From Przewalskia tangutica (Eukaryota; Streptophyta; Magnoliopsida; Solanales; Solanaceae), in contig CM056723.1 of assembly GCA_029844215.1 (NCBI GenBank), positions 86,482,790-86,546,789 on the forward strand: DNA of 64,000 nucleotides. Reading direction: 5' to 3'. Shown in pieces: positions 37,331 through 47,400 of this stretch. The number at the start of each line of letters is the position of its first letter. The first letter of the stretch is position 1. A model generated the notes under the pieces. That model was not told where the DNA came from. It saw only the letters and a list, made by a program, of their open reading frames with translations, and searched no databases. A program made the position numbers and the translations under genes.

Positions 37331-38489
37331 CTTTGATCATGTGACGGTCTAGGCAAATCTCATGATACAGTTTATGACCTTGTTGGTACTGTGGGTGTTA
37401 GTAGTCGGCTATGCCTTCGTACTTACCCCGTACGGTTTTATTATGACACAGGTGGGACCTGGTGTTCATGTGTATTCCTTGGTGCTTTTATATCATGATC
37501 GCGCGTGATTAGGAAGGTATTCCACGGGCATGATTGATGTTGTGGGCGTGAGACCCATAGTTATATTTGAGTGATGACTTTGAGGGCGTGAGTCCCTGAC
37601 TTAACATGACTGCTTATTTATTGTGAACTGTAGTTTGGTTATCATACATGTCTCCTGTTTTATATAGGCGCTATGATTTCATTCTGATATTTTCGATTCA
37701 TACTGGTACTGTTATCGACCTCCTTCGAGTTGCGTTCATGCCGCAGGTATAGGTACACCAGTCGTTGATCCTCGCTCTTAGGATCACAGTTCAACGTTTG
37801 GGAAGCTTCGTTCCTCCGGAGGCTTATCAGTGGTATAGTCCCCTGTCGTAGTAGGTACTTACATTCAGGGGTATGGCGGGGCCCTTGTCACGACCCGACG
37901 CGGCGGTGCCCTACCCGCACCTGTTCTGTATACATCGAGAGAATAGCGGAACATCCACAACATAAACACAGGTGTAAACAATATACCAACACATGCTAGC
38001 CGATAAGGCCGCCTTCCATAATATAAACAAAGTCAAAAGTACAACTTTACAACTCGTTCTTACAGTGACCACATATATGAATACGACCTCTAGGAATAAC
38101 AACTGGCGGGGACAGGCCCGCCATAACACTGAATGTACATAATCTACAACATCAGGGAAAGACTGTACCAAAAGAAAGACAAGCTTCCGGAGAATGGAGC
38201 TTCCGACGTCCGATAAGTGATCCTAAGAGTGTGGATCCGCAACCTGCTTACCCTTTCCTGCGGCATGAACGCAGCCCCCGAGGAAGGGGGTCAGTACACA
38301 ATATGTACTAAGTATGTAAAACTGGAAAGTACTGTAATTACAACATAAGTTTAATAGAAAGCCGGAGACATGTATGATAACAAAATTACAGTACACAGTG
38401 CCTTACTAACAATGAGAGTAATAATAGGTGTATACTTACAACGAAAATAAATAGGATTGGAATCCTACTCCTGGGACTATTTCACCCGC

Positions 38490-38660
38490 ATAGGTCCAGT
38501 GGACCTGCGTGAGGTATTCCTCGCATGGGACTATTTCACCCGCATAAGCCCTTACGGACTCGCATGAGGTATTCCTCGCATAGGCTGGACCCGCCCGCAT
38601 GGGACTATTTCACCCGCATAAGCCCTTACGGACTCGCATGAGGTATTCCTCGCATCGTGG
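38490..38660. repeat. Minisatellite of about 64 bp in solo LTR
   Basis: Units contain GGGACTATTTCACCCGCATA and GCATGAGGTATTCCTCGCAT, about 2.5 copies. The words resemble the complement of the B repeats at 37044-37330. Confidence 0.75.
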
Positions 38661-39640
38661 TTAGCAAATCCACAGAAATATACAATGCCACAATCCCGGG
38701 GAATGACCCCGCAACGAATAATATATCACTAGCCCAAATCCGGCTATCACACATAACATAAGCTCTATCGGCTTATCATACAATATATAAGCAAGTTAAG
38801 AAATCCCCTAACTTCTTACTATTCTTGTTCATATACACTCTCGTTTTAGTTTACTTAAGGCACTATCATGTCTTTTATAAAAAAAGAATCCGGGAATTTA
38901 ACCCACAGTACTACGTACTTCTATTCTTTTAAAATGACTCATTTCATTATAACACTTCCAAGATACTAATAACCGTAGTATCAAGTTACCATTTCTTTTC
39001 AAGACAAGTCACAATACTTTTAGAAATAAAAATTAGGCTTCTAAATCAAGTGACTCATGTCTTATAAAACCTTAGGCAATTGATGCCTAAAAATCGAATT
39101 GCCTTCCATTAAATCAAGTCATTTATCTTTCCATAAAGTCAATATAACCAACTCCCATAAAGTCGTTATATTCACTTTATACCTTAGTCAAGTACAATTT
39201 CCTATCCAAGGGACTTATACGTTTTTAAAACGACACAAGTATCACATACTTTAAAATTCTTCAAGTCCCTTATCTTTAACAAGACTTAAGACATCTTTAA
39301 TATTCTCAAAGGAGTGAGTTAATCTCCTAACTCACCCGACTTGGCATTTCATAAAACAAGTAAAGAATGTCAAAGTCTTGTACGTCTACCGTACTATATA
39401 CGTGAAACTAGTCATGCTCAAAGATAGGAAAAGTTCTACATACCTTGTCGGGTCAAACCACTTGCCAAGTACAAAGTCCCGCCCGTAGTATATCAACCTA
39501 TAATATTCACAATACGTCTATTAACGCCTTACTTCAAATGTAGAATATTATAAGTGTAAAGTCTCCATTTTCTACGGAAAATCGGACAGCACCTCCTTTG
39601 TTTTTACTCACTTTGCCGCCTTTTTCAAGGCCGAAATACA

Positions 39641-39814
39641 ATAACCAAACAGCCCCAATTGGCTCACAACAATATAGAAGGTAGTTCAATACAATTGAAT
39701 AACCAAACAGCCCCAATTGGCTCACAACAATATAGAAGGTAGTTCAATACAATTGAATAACCAAACAGCCCCAATTGGCTCACAACAATATAGAAGGTAG
39801 TTCAATACAATTGA
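39641..39814. repeat. 58-bp tandem triplication
   Basis: Unit starts at 39641, 39699 and 39757 are identical as far as I can read, with a short partial copy at 39815. The unit contains CCCCAATTGGCTCACAAC. The lack of divergence points to a recent slippage event or an assembly artefact. The position is that of the leader hairpin in other families, which is absent here. Confidence 0.93.
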
Positions 39815-41132
39815 ATAACCAACTAATACAAACTACAGTCCAAATTCGGCCACCTTGAGTTCAACAAAACCAATTCTTATCCAATTTCCATTTCAATCCA
39901 TATTGGTAGCATAACATGATATCAAGTCGCATTTGATTATAATAACCATAATCTTTAAGTAAGTAACATGCGACGATTTCTAAAAACGACCAATTAGTAA
40001 TCCAATTTCCAAGTGGCTTGTATAACATTTCGGATTTAACTACAAGAAATCCATAATACTTATAACTTCAACCTATCAACTTCATGCTAGCAACAAGTAG
40101 AGCTAACAACAACAATATAAATATGTAATCTTGTAACACCTTTAAAAGACAAGATTATACCTTAACGATTCTTAATCCAACTCCAATCCGAAGTCGCTCC
40201 TTAGTAGTTTAGAGCCTCTCCAAGACACTTCAATCCGCTTGTTGAGACCCTTAGAACAACACCAACAATTATCCTTCAAAACTCCAAACAAAACCTAGAA
40301 AGACCATTAGGTTTTCGTTTGCGACTAACCCGAAAACAATCTTTTTCCAAGATTTTTCTATTGAGATGTGTTTACAATACACCTAAGAACCTTGGTTTAA
40401 AGTGGGGAGCTAAAAGAACAAGGAACAAAGATTTTTCTTTTTTCTTGCTATAGAACCCGAGAGCTTTGCTCTATGTTCATCCAATATTGTGTGAAATTTA
40501 GCTAAGTGTTGGCACTAGTAGTGCTACTAGTAGTAATATAAAGGGTCATGGAGGGTTAAGATGCATCCAAATGGTTGGCTTGGATAAACTCTTAGCAATA
40601 ATCAAGACTTATTGACCATTGACTTAGTCAAGATTGTTAAGCCACAACTTGCAAGACTTTAGTCATCCAAGACTTATGGTTAATGACCATATTGGCCATG
40701 CCATTTCTTCCAAGGCATTGCTAAGGGGGGTGACACGTGTCGCCCTCCCATTCCTCACAACACTTACGTTTTCCGACAATTTCATAATTCCGATAAATTT
40801 ACAAGTCTCAAATCTTAACACTTGTGAGTTCTTACTTATGTTCTTAAAACATGTCCTGAAATTACGGGGTGTAACAGCCCTGTCCCGCCATTGTTGTCGT
40901 ATCATTCTTAGAGGTCTGTAGTACTGTTGTGGGCAGAGTTGTAATGGGATGTAACTGTTCAGTTTTAAGTATATATATATATGCCGCAAGGCAAGTTTTT
41001 CTCAGTTAACTGTTTTACACTTCACTTTATTCATGTCTTGTTTTATATTCCGCTGATTACTCTGATGTATGGCTACTTGGGTGCCCGGGGTAAGGCACCA
41101 GTCACGGGCCCGGGTTCGGGTCGTGACAAAAG

Positions 41133-41144
41133 TGGTATCAGAGC
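41133..41144 (+). other. Primer-binding site of element B
   Basis: TGGTATCAGAGC lies four bases after the 5' LTR end. It is complementary to the 3' end of plant initiator methionine tRNA and gives the orientation of B unambiguously. Confidence 0.95.
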
Positions 41145-41334
41145 AGTTAATCCTCGGAAAGTGTCTACAGATCGTATCTAGTAGAGTCTTGATTATCGGT
41201 GTGTTGTGCACCACACCAATAATCAGGAGGCTATAGGATATTTAGGATTGGTTTCCATTCTTCTCACTCTGAGATCGTGCTTAGAGCTGTGTTATAAGTT
41301 GGACCCTCTAAACGTATTTCTTTCCATTACCGTT

Positions 41335-42368
41335 ATGCCTCCGCGTAAGGCAACCCGGGCCCAGAAGGGCAAGGCAGCCGAGGGAGCTGCGAGTAGAGTA
41401 CAGAGGGTTACGAGGGCACAGGCCCAATCATCACCTAGGGTAGTGTTTTATTCGGGGAGTTCTGCTACGTCGCTAGCCCCAGCAGAGTTTAGCACGGCGG
41501 CGATTCTCTGCGGCCATGATATTTGAACCTTCATTTCCATGACCAGTAGCAGAAAGTATAGATTGCAAAGAGACGACCCTGTTACTAGCTAAGGATGTAG
41601 CTACCAGAGAATATAGAGTGTATCGACTTATCATGGGTCATGATGACTATCTAAGAGAGGATTGTGCAAGAATAGCTCGTCAGTCAGGCTTGAGCATGGC
41701 CTGCATACAGGCTTATGCGCAGCAGGCCGAGAAACGTAGAGATCGACAGATTAATAAAGGACAGCCGAAGAGGGCCCGATCAGCAGGATCCTTTGGTAAC
41801 TTTCAAGGCAAACCGCCTCAGCAACAAATTAGATATGCGCCTCCGCCGGTGCAGAGTGGTCCTCCACAGACTTCAGGACGTTCGGGGTATGCAGGAGTTG
41901 GTCAGAGCTCCAGGGCTTCTGGTTCACAGATACACGAAGGTTCTAGCCTGCCGGGTTCAGATTTTTCCTCAGTATTCACAGTGCGGCAGGCGTCATCCCG
42001 GGGAACGTCATCTTTTTATTGGTGCTCGTTTTACCTGCGGCCGTCAGGGTCATGTGTCGAAAGGATGTCCTAGTAGGAGGGATGCAAGTAGGAGGACTCA
42101 GCCTACCAGATCAGTTGCGGATTCAGTAGTTCGGAGAGGAAGGGGTGTTAGCCAGAGGAGGCCACCCCCACCTCGGTGTGTCCGTTGTGGTAAGTGTCAT
42201 TGTGGGGAGTGTCGTACTACTTCGACAGCTTGTTATGCTTGCGGCCAGCAGGGCAATTTTGCGAGGAATTGTCCGACCAAGGGTGGTGCGGATGTGGAGA
42301 CTCAGCTTTCGGGATCAGTGACTAGTTCATCACCTTCCCCAGCTATGTGCCCAACAGGGCAGGTTTGA
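41335..42368 (+). pseudogene. Element B gag pseudogene with two knuckle regions
   Basis: The start ATGCCTCCGCG is chosen by homology to the A and E gags (MPPRKATRAQKGKAAEG). Three frames are used in turn. 41335-41526 is the N-terminus. 41618 to about 41990 carries a capsid tail (MACIQAYAQQAEKRRD) and a basic linker. The 41715-42368 frame carries the nucleocapsid region. The latter shows two successive knuckle regions: first CGRRH...FTCGRQGHVSKGC, whose leading Cys has become Arg, then RCVRCGKCHCGEC...CYACGQQGNFARNC, whose His is Asn. So neither main CCHC finger keeps all four ligands. It is the only gag in the window with recognisable capsid-tail sequence. It is non-functional as read. Confidence 0.8.
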
Positions 42369-43988
42369 TTAGAATGACAAAGGAGAGTGAAGCAGGAGAT
42401 ACAGGTATATCCTTAACCCTCTAGAGGTTTGTTTGTATGATTAGATGCGATTATCTTAAGTATTATTTTCGGATAGCATTGTGTTAATTGTGATTAGAAA
42501 TCATGGTTAGTTAACCGGGTAAGATTGGGGGGCAGAGAAAGTGTGAGCCTTAGAGTTTTATACGTAGGGACCTTAGAGGTGAGGTCATCTCGAGTAAAAG
42601 ATGTATTTTTATGTTTAACCCTTATCGGGGTGCATAGTGCACGTGAGATATATTTGTGTGATGAGTCCCTGAGTGGTATGATATGAAAGAGGGTAGTTGA
42701 GCTAAGAAGACCACTAGGTTTTGTGACTCGATAGTGAGATTGTTCCGGATCGGGGAACAAGAGTTTTGTGCGATAATGGGTCGGGTTGAGGCCATGTCGC
42801 GGGTCAACCCGCAGCCTGTTTTGTGGTGGGGTCAGTTTGTGGTGGTCCCGCTGGGTGATAGGGTCATGAGGGTGTTAGGCCCAAGTTTAGTTAACCAGCG
42901 TACGAGTTCGTGGGTGCATTCGACCAGTAGTCAGGCCGATGAGGTTAGCCCATCTTGTCTTTTAGTCAAGACCGTTTACCCGGCAGAGGGTTATGCGAGA
43001 TGTTATATCAGGAAGGTTGTAAGGCTGCACGAGGTGCCTACCTTCACCTTATAATGACGGTGGAGCCCGGTTCTGTATTTCTTTTCTGGAGGTTTTACCA
43101 GGCAGGGTTAGGAACTCAGGTGGGTCTCAGTATCGCATTCGCCCTCGGGCCAGTGTTTGGACTTCAGGGGTAGCTGTGAGGATTGTTGTCTCCTATTGAG
43201 GGAGTGTTTTATAGCTACCATTTCAGTATTCGGATATCACCTTACGAAGCCTCGTAGGGGCGGTAGTGTAAGTTGTCGGTCGATTGGTTGGATGTTGGCA
43301 AAGTTCAGATAGCTGGTTCATACTTGTTTCGGCAGGATGTGGATAGGGTGAAGCCTATCCAGGAGAGGTTATCGGCAGCTCAGAGTCAACGGAAGTCGTG
43401 CGGATAATCGGCGACGACGCCATGCGTTCGTGGAGTGGGTCTTGAAGGTACCACCCCGGAAAGGGTGTGACGAGTTTTAGAGAACAGAGGAAACTTAGCC
43501 CGAGTTACTTTGGGCCTTTACAGGTCATGTGAAGAATAGGCCAGGTTGCCTATAGTTAGCATTGTCGTCCGATGTAGGAGGCAGTACGTCCGATCTTTCA
43601 TGTTGCTATGTTCGGAAGAGTATCGGAGATCCATCCAGAGTATTCTCAGTTAATGATGACCAAGTTGGAGATAGTAACCCAGAGATTTTGGAAACTGAAG
43701 CAGTATCAGAAATGTAGTAAGTTATGGGAAAGAGTTCAAATGTACGAGAAGGATACGACGAGTGAGGGGAGAAGCGAGCATGTGTTGAGAACATAGAAGT
43801 GATCGTTTCTTAAGGGAGTGTCGTTTAGACTTTGGGTGGAATCTTGTGTGATATTAGAGGTGAGTCCTCGTAGACTTGGATTAAGTATTTGCGCGGGTGA
43901 TTTTCTGTGGCCAGGTGTGGCATGATTGTTTTCATAAGTATAGCAGTGAAGACTATATTGGCGCATGTTTGTTTTGAGACTTAGAAGG
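42369..43988 (+). other. Noncoding tail of element B internal region
   Basis: These 1.6 kb between gag and PPT hold no open frame over about 110 codons and no pol motif. Two parts match the E internal tail on the opposite strand: the CCCGCTGGGTGATAGGGTCA region (42848-42930) and 43640-43800, where AGATTTTGGAAACTGAAG-like words occur. Similarity is at nucleotide level and the frames are not preserved. Confidence 0.65.
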
Positions 43989-44023
43989 AACATTCGGGAC
44001 GAATGTTTCTAAGGAGGGGAGAA
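43989..44023 (+). other. PPT and hairpin of element B
   Basis: Inverted repeat AACATTCG/CGAATGTT (43989-44007, 3-nt spacer) is followed by the polypurine tract AAGGAGGGGAGAA (44011-44023), which abuts the 3' LTR. Confidence 0.88.
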
Positions 44024-45199
44024 TGTTATACCCCGTATTTCCAGAGTATGTACGTGAGGACGTACGTAGAAAATCTTGAGCCTTAAAGTAGGCAATGGCC
44101 GAAAATTTTGTTCACAACTACCGGAAGGAATCATTTTTCGACGAAACGTTTTACAAAACTTGCGAAGGGAAAATTCCGGCTATGTCATTTATATTTTTTG
44201 AGGATTTTTCCCAGAGACGAAGTATTTTGGACCAACGAGAGGGCGACACTTGTCACCCTCAAGTTGGTGGAGTGAAGGACGGCAAGTTGGACGATTTGGA
44301 AGTCAAGAGTTGGTAGGATATTTGTGATATTTTTGTGTGGTAGTTGGATAGGGTACACATGGATGAATCCTCACCCTACACTTGCCTACTACTTGGCATG
44401 ATCTTGGCCATTGATTTCCCTATAAATACCCCCTTAGTTGAAGATCTTCTTCATCCACAAAAATCCCTAAGTCTTGAAAACCCTCTCCCTCCCTCTCTAT
44501 GGTTCATCCAAGCCCTCCCCCTCCCCCTTGGAGTAAGCCCTTGGCCGAGGGGTACACCCCCCCTCCTAGTGGCCTTGGCCGAGAGGTATCCCCCCCTACC
44601 TTGAGTTGTTTCGTAAAATACACCCCCCCTTGGTAGAAAATACTCTCCAAAGTATTGTTACTATTCCAAAATACCTTGGCCCAAATACCTTGTAGTATTC
44701 CAAGGTTACACTTATACTAAAAGCCCAGAAATACTATTATACTCCCCTTCAGTCACAAAACACAACCCTAAGGAAAATCTTCATAGCCGATTGAAGTATT
44801 AAGAAGAAGTTGCGTAGAACTTCTAAGGGTTGTTTGGAGCGGGTTGGAGCACCCAGAGTAGGAGCTAAACGTTGCTCAGGACCGACATTAAAACTTGGAA
44901 AATTTTGGGCTTATCGAGGTAAATACTTTTGTCCTTATATTGTAATTGGAAATTACATACTATAGTTGTATAGAAATGAATATAAGATTCATAGAAGAGA
45001 ATTGAACTGTAATAGAAGGATATTACATAATAGACTTGAACTGAAATCACATCAGTAGAATATTAGTGTAGAAGTTGATAGACTTATGACCTTTATAGGT
45101 TGAATGTTCTGCGAGTAGCATGTGCTACTTGAAAGGTGGACAAGGCTAGCCGGGTTATAGCCGTGGAGCGTTTTGCTAATAGTCGATAATCGTCGCGAG

Positions 45200-47009
45200 G
45201 TATGTGATTCTTCCTATTCTCTTGAGCATGATATTTTAAGAATATATATATATAGTACGGTAGACGTACGTGTGTTAACTGAACGTAGTTTAACGGCAAT
45301 GTCTTTTGACTTAAGCCTGAATAATAAAGAATCTTGAAGTATTTCAAAAGAATTAAGAAACCTTTTTGAAAGAAGATTAATGCTTGGTTTTAAAAGCTTA
45401 AGAGTTATGCTAGCTTTATGGGAAGTTAGGTATAACGACTTAAGAGAGATAAAAGAATGTTTTATTAATCTTAAAAGATAAGAGACTTGACTTAAAGGAA
45501 TTAATATGAATTTTGTGTGAAACCTCATTCGTGAGTAATGAGTACTTGGTTTTTAAAAGGAATAATGTTTTACTGATTTCGGAAATCAGAATAAGTATCG
45601 AACAAACCACTGCAGCGTTAATAAAGGGAAATGTTTTGACTAATTAAGTATTATTAAAACCAGTAGAAACCTCCATCTGCATAGAAGCTAAGATGAGACA
45701 AAATGATATTACATTTCCTAGATCATGGCTGCAGTAATAATATTGTTATGAACAAGAATAACCTACCCACACATAAGGCATATATTTCTCAAATGGCTTT
45801 AAAAAGAGAATTATTTTATTAAGTGATTAAGACTACGAACTACGAAACCTTTCGAAAAGGAGAAACTTGAGCATTTGAAATTAGGCAAACTTGAACGTTT
45901 GGATAATAATGTTGTTACTTGATTTTACAAAAGGAAGTGTTTTGGTTTACTTAAAAGGATAGTCACCCTATTTTTATACTACGAGTATTGTGTGGCTTTT
46001 GTGAAGGAAACGTATCTTTAAATAGTTAATATATGAAGTACTTTGGGGATAAAAACCCGAACTTGTTTAAAGTAGAAAGTACCTTGTGTGAATAACTTGA
46101 TTGTGTTGGTTTGTGATAGCCTTGTAATACTTTCTTGTTTATTTGATAAGTAAACATGCTAGGATGCTACGTGTGTTAGTATCTTGTGATGTTTGTGTAA
46201 AGGGGTTTCCCTCGATCGCGCTTATGTTGTTTAACGATCAGCCGTTATGTTGGTATTGTACCACTCACCTTGACTTGATCCCGGGGGTTAAGCTGCCCTC
46301 CGATGCGGGGTAGACTCAGGCGGTCTGGGACCATGATTCGAGAATACCTCATGCGGGTCCTGGGGACCTATGCGGAGCTACGAGAGTTCCAGGTTAGTGT
46401 GCGGCCTTTATGGTCATGCGGTCTATGTGGCCATGCGGACTGCGAGTCCAGGACGATGCCGGGGAGTAGCTACCCTCGATGCGGGGAATACCTCATGCGG
46501 GCCATTGGAGTGGCCTATGCGGAGCTGCGGGAAGTTCCAGGACTAGACGCGCACATTGGATACTGCGGGCGAGTGGCCAGCTTTGATCATGTGACGGTCT
46601 AGGCAAATCTCATGATACAGTTTATGACCTTGTTGGTACTGTGGGTGTTAGTAGTCGGCTATGCCTTCGTACTTACCCCGTACGGTTTTATTATGACACA
46701 GGTGGGACCTGGTGTTCATGTGTATTCCTTGGTGCTTTTATATCATAGACTGCCGGCAGTGAGGAAGGTATTCCACGGGCATGATTGATGTTGTGGGCGT
46801 GAGACCCATAGTTATATTTGAGTGATGACTTTGAGGGCGTGAGTCCCTGACTTAACATGACTGCTTATTTATTGTGAACTGTAGTTTGGTTATCATACAT
46901 GTCTCCTGTTTTATATAGACTGCTATGATTTCATTTACAGTATTTTCAGTTTCACATACTTGGTACCTGTTGTACTGACCTCCTTCGGGGGGCTGCGTTC
47001 ATGCCGCAG
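45200..47009 (+). other. Candidate leader intron, B 3' LTR
   Basis: The donor is CGCGAG|GTATGTG. A TACTGAC branch-point match lies 31 nt before the acceptor TGCCGCAG|GT. Length is 1810 bp. The 5' LTR counterpart is 35953-37746 (1794 bp). Similar pairs occur at 51136-52850 (D) and, on the minus strand, 61007-59191 (E), 10767-8851 (array) and 39443-38258 (solo). Splicing is inferred only. Confidence 0.45.
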
Positions 47010-47137
47010 GTAGAGGTACACCAGTCGTTGATCCTCGCTCTTAGGGTCACAGTTCAGCGTTTGGGAAGCTCCGTTCCTCCGGAGGCTTATCAGTGGTATA
47101 GTCCCCTGTCGTAGTAGGTACTTACATTCAGGGGTAT

Positions 47138-47156
47138 GGCGGGGCCCTGTCCCGCC
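47138..47156 (+). other. GC-rich hairpin near the LTR 3' end
   Basis: GGCGGG and CCCGCC pair perfectly around GCCCTGT. Close versions appear in every family, for example the complement at about 3322-3340 and 59043-59061 and the plus-strand form near 14634-14654. It precedes the conserved TTCTTAGAGGTCTGTA. A role in RNA 3'-end formation or structure is possible but unproven. Confidence 0.6.
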
Positions 47157-47400
47157 ATTGTTGTCGTATCATTCTTAGAGGTCTGTAGTACTGTTGTGGG
47201 CAGAGTTGTAATGGGATGTAACTGTTCGGTTTTAAGTATATATATATATGCCGCAAGGCAAGTTTTTCTCAGTTAACTGTTTTACACTTCACTTTATTCA
47301 TGTCTTGTTTTATATTCCGCTGATTACTCTGATGTATGGCTACTTGGGTGCCCGGGGTAAGGCACCAGTCACGGGCCCGGGTTCGGGTTGTGACAGTTTT

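Larger units (their letters stand above)
37886..40876 (-). mobile_element. Minus-strand solo LTR nested in B 5' LTR
   Basis: This 2991-bp LTR starts TGTCACGACCCGACG and ends GGGGTGTAACA. It is flanked by GCCCT at 37881-37885 and 40877-40881; the intact target is seen in the B 3' LTR at 47138-47156. Its right end resembles the A family start. It has acceptor-like (38258) and donor-like (39443) sites, GACACGTGTC at 40732-40741, a minisatellite of about 64 bp near 38490-38660 and a clean 58-bp triplication at 39641-39814. No PBS or internal region is present. Confidence 0.92.
34777..41128 (+). mobile_element. 5' LTR of element B, containing a solo LTR
   Basis: It starts TGTTATACCCCGTATTTCC and ends GGGTCGTGACA two bases plus AG before the PBS word. 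A solo LTR (37886-40876) splits it. It contains GACACTTGTC (34998-35007), a TATA box (35173-35181), a donor-like site (35953) and an acceptor-like site (37746). Confidence 0.92.
34777..47395 (+). mobile_element. Element B, plus-strand Ty3/gypsy-type LTR retrotransposon
   Basis: B has 5' LTR 34777-41128 (interrupted), internal region 41129-44023 and 3' LTR 44024-47395. GTTTT flanks it at 34772-34776 and 47396-47400, and removing it restores the A LTR. Net LTR lengths are 3356 and 3372 bp, and the two are nearly identical apart from a few substitutions and a CHG-error-like cluster, so the insertion is comparatively young. The 2.9-kb internal region has PBS, broken gag, noncoding tail and PPT, but no pol. 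Confidence 0.93.
44024..47395 (+). mobile_element. 3' LTR of element B
   Basis: It is 3372 bp, TGTTATACCCCG to GGGTTGTGACA, uninterrupted, and the cleanest reference copy of this LTR family in the window. Modules in order: GACACTTGTC (44245-44254), TATA (44420-44428), donor-like site (45200), GC repeats (46290-46600), branch-point-like TACTGAC (A at 46978), acceptor-like site (47009), GC-rich hairpin (47138-47156), conserved terminus. Confidence 0.95.
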
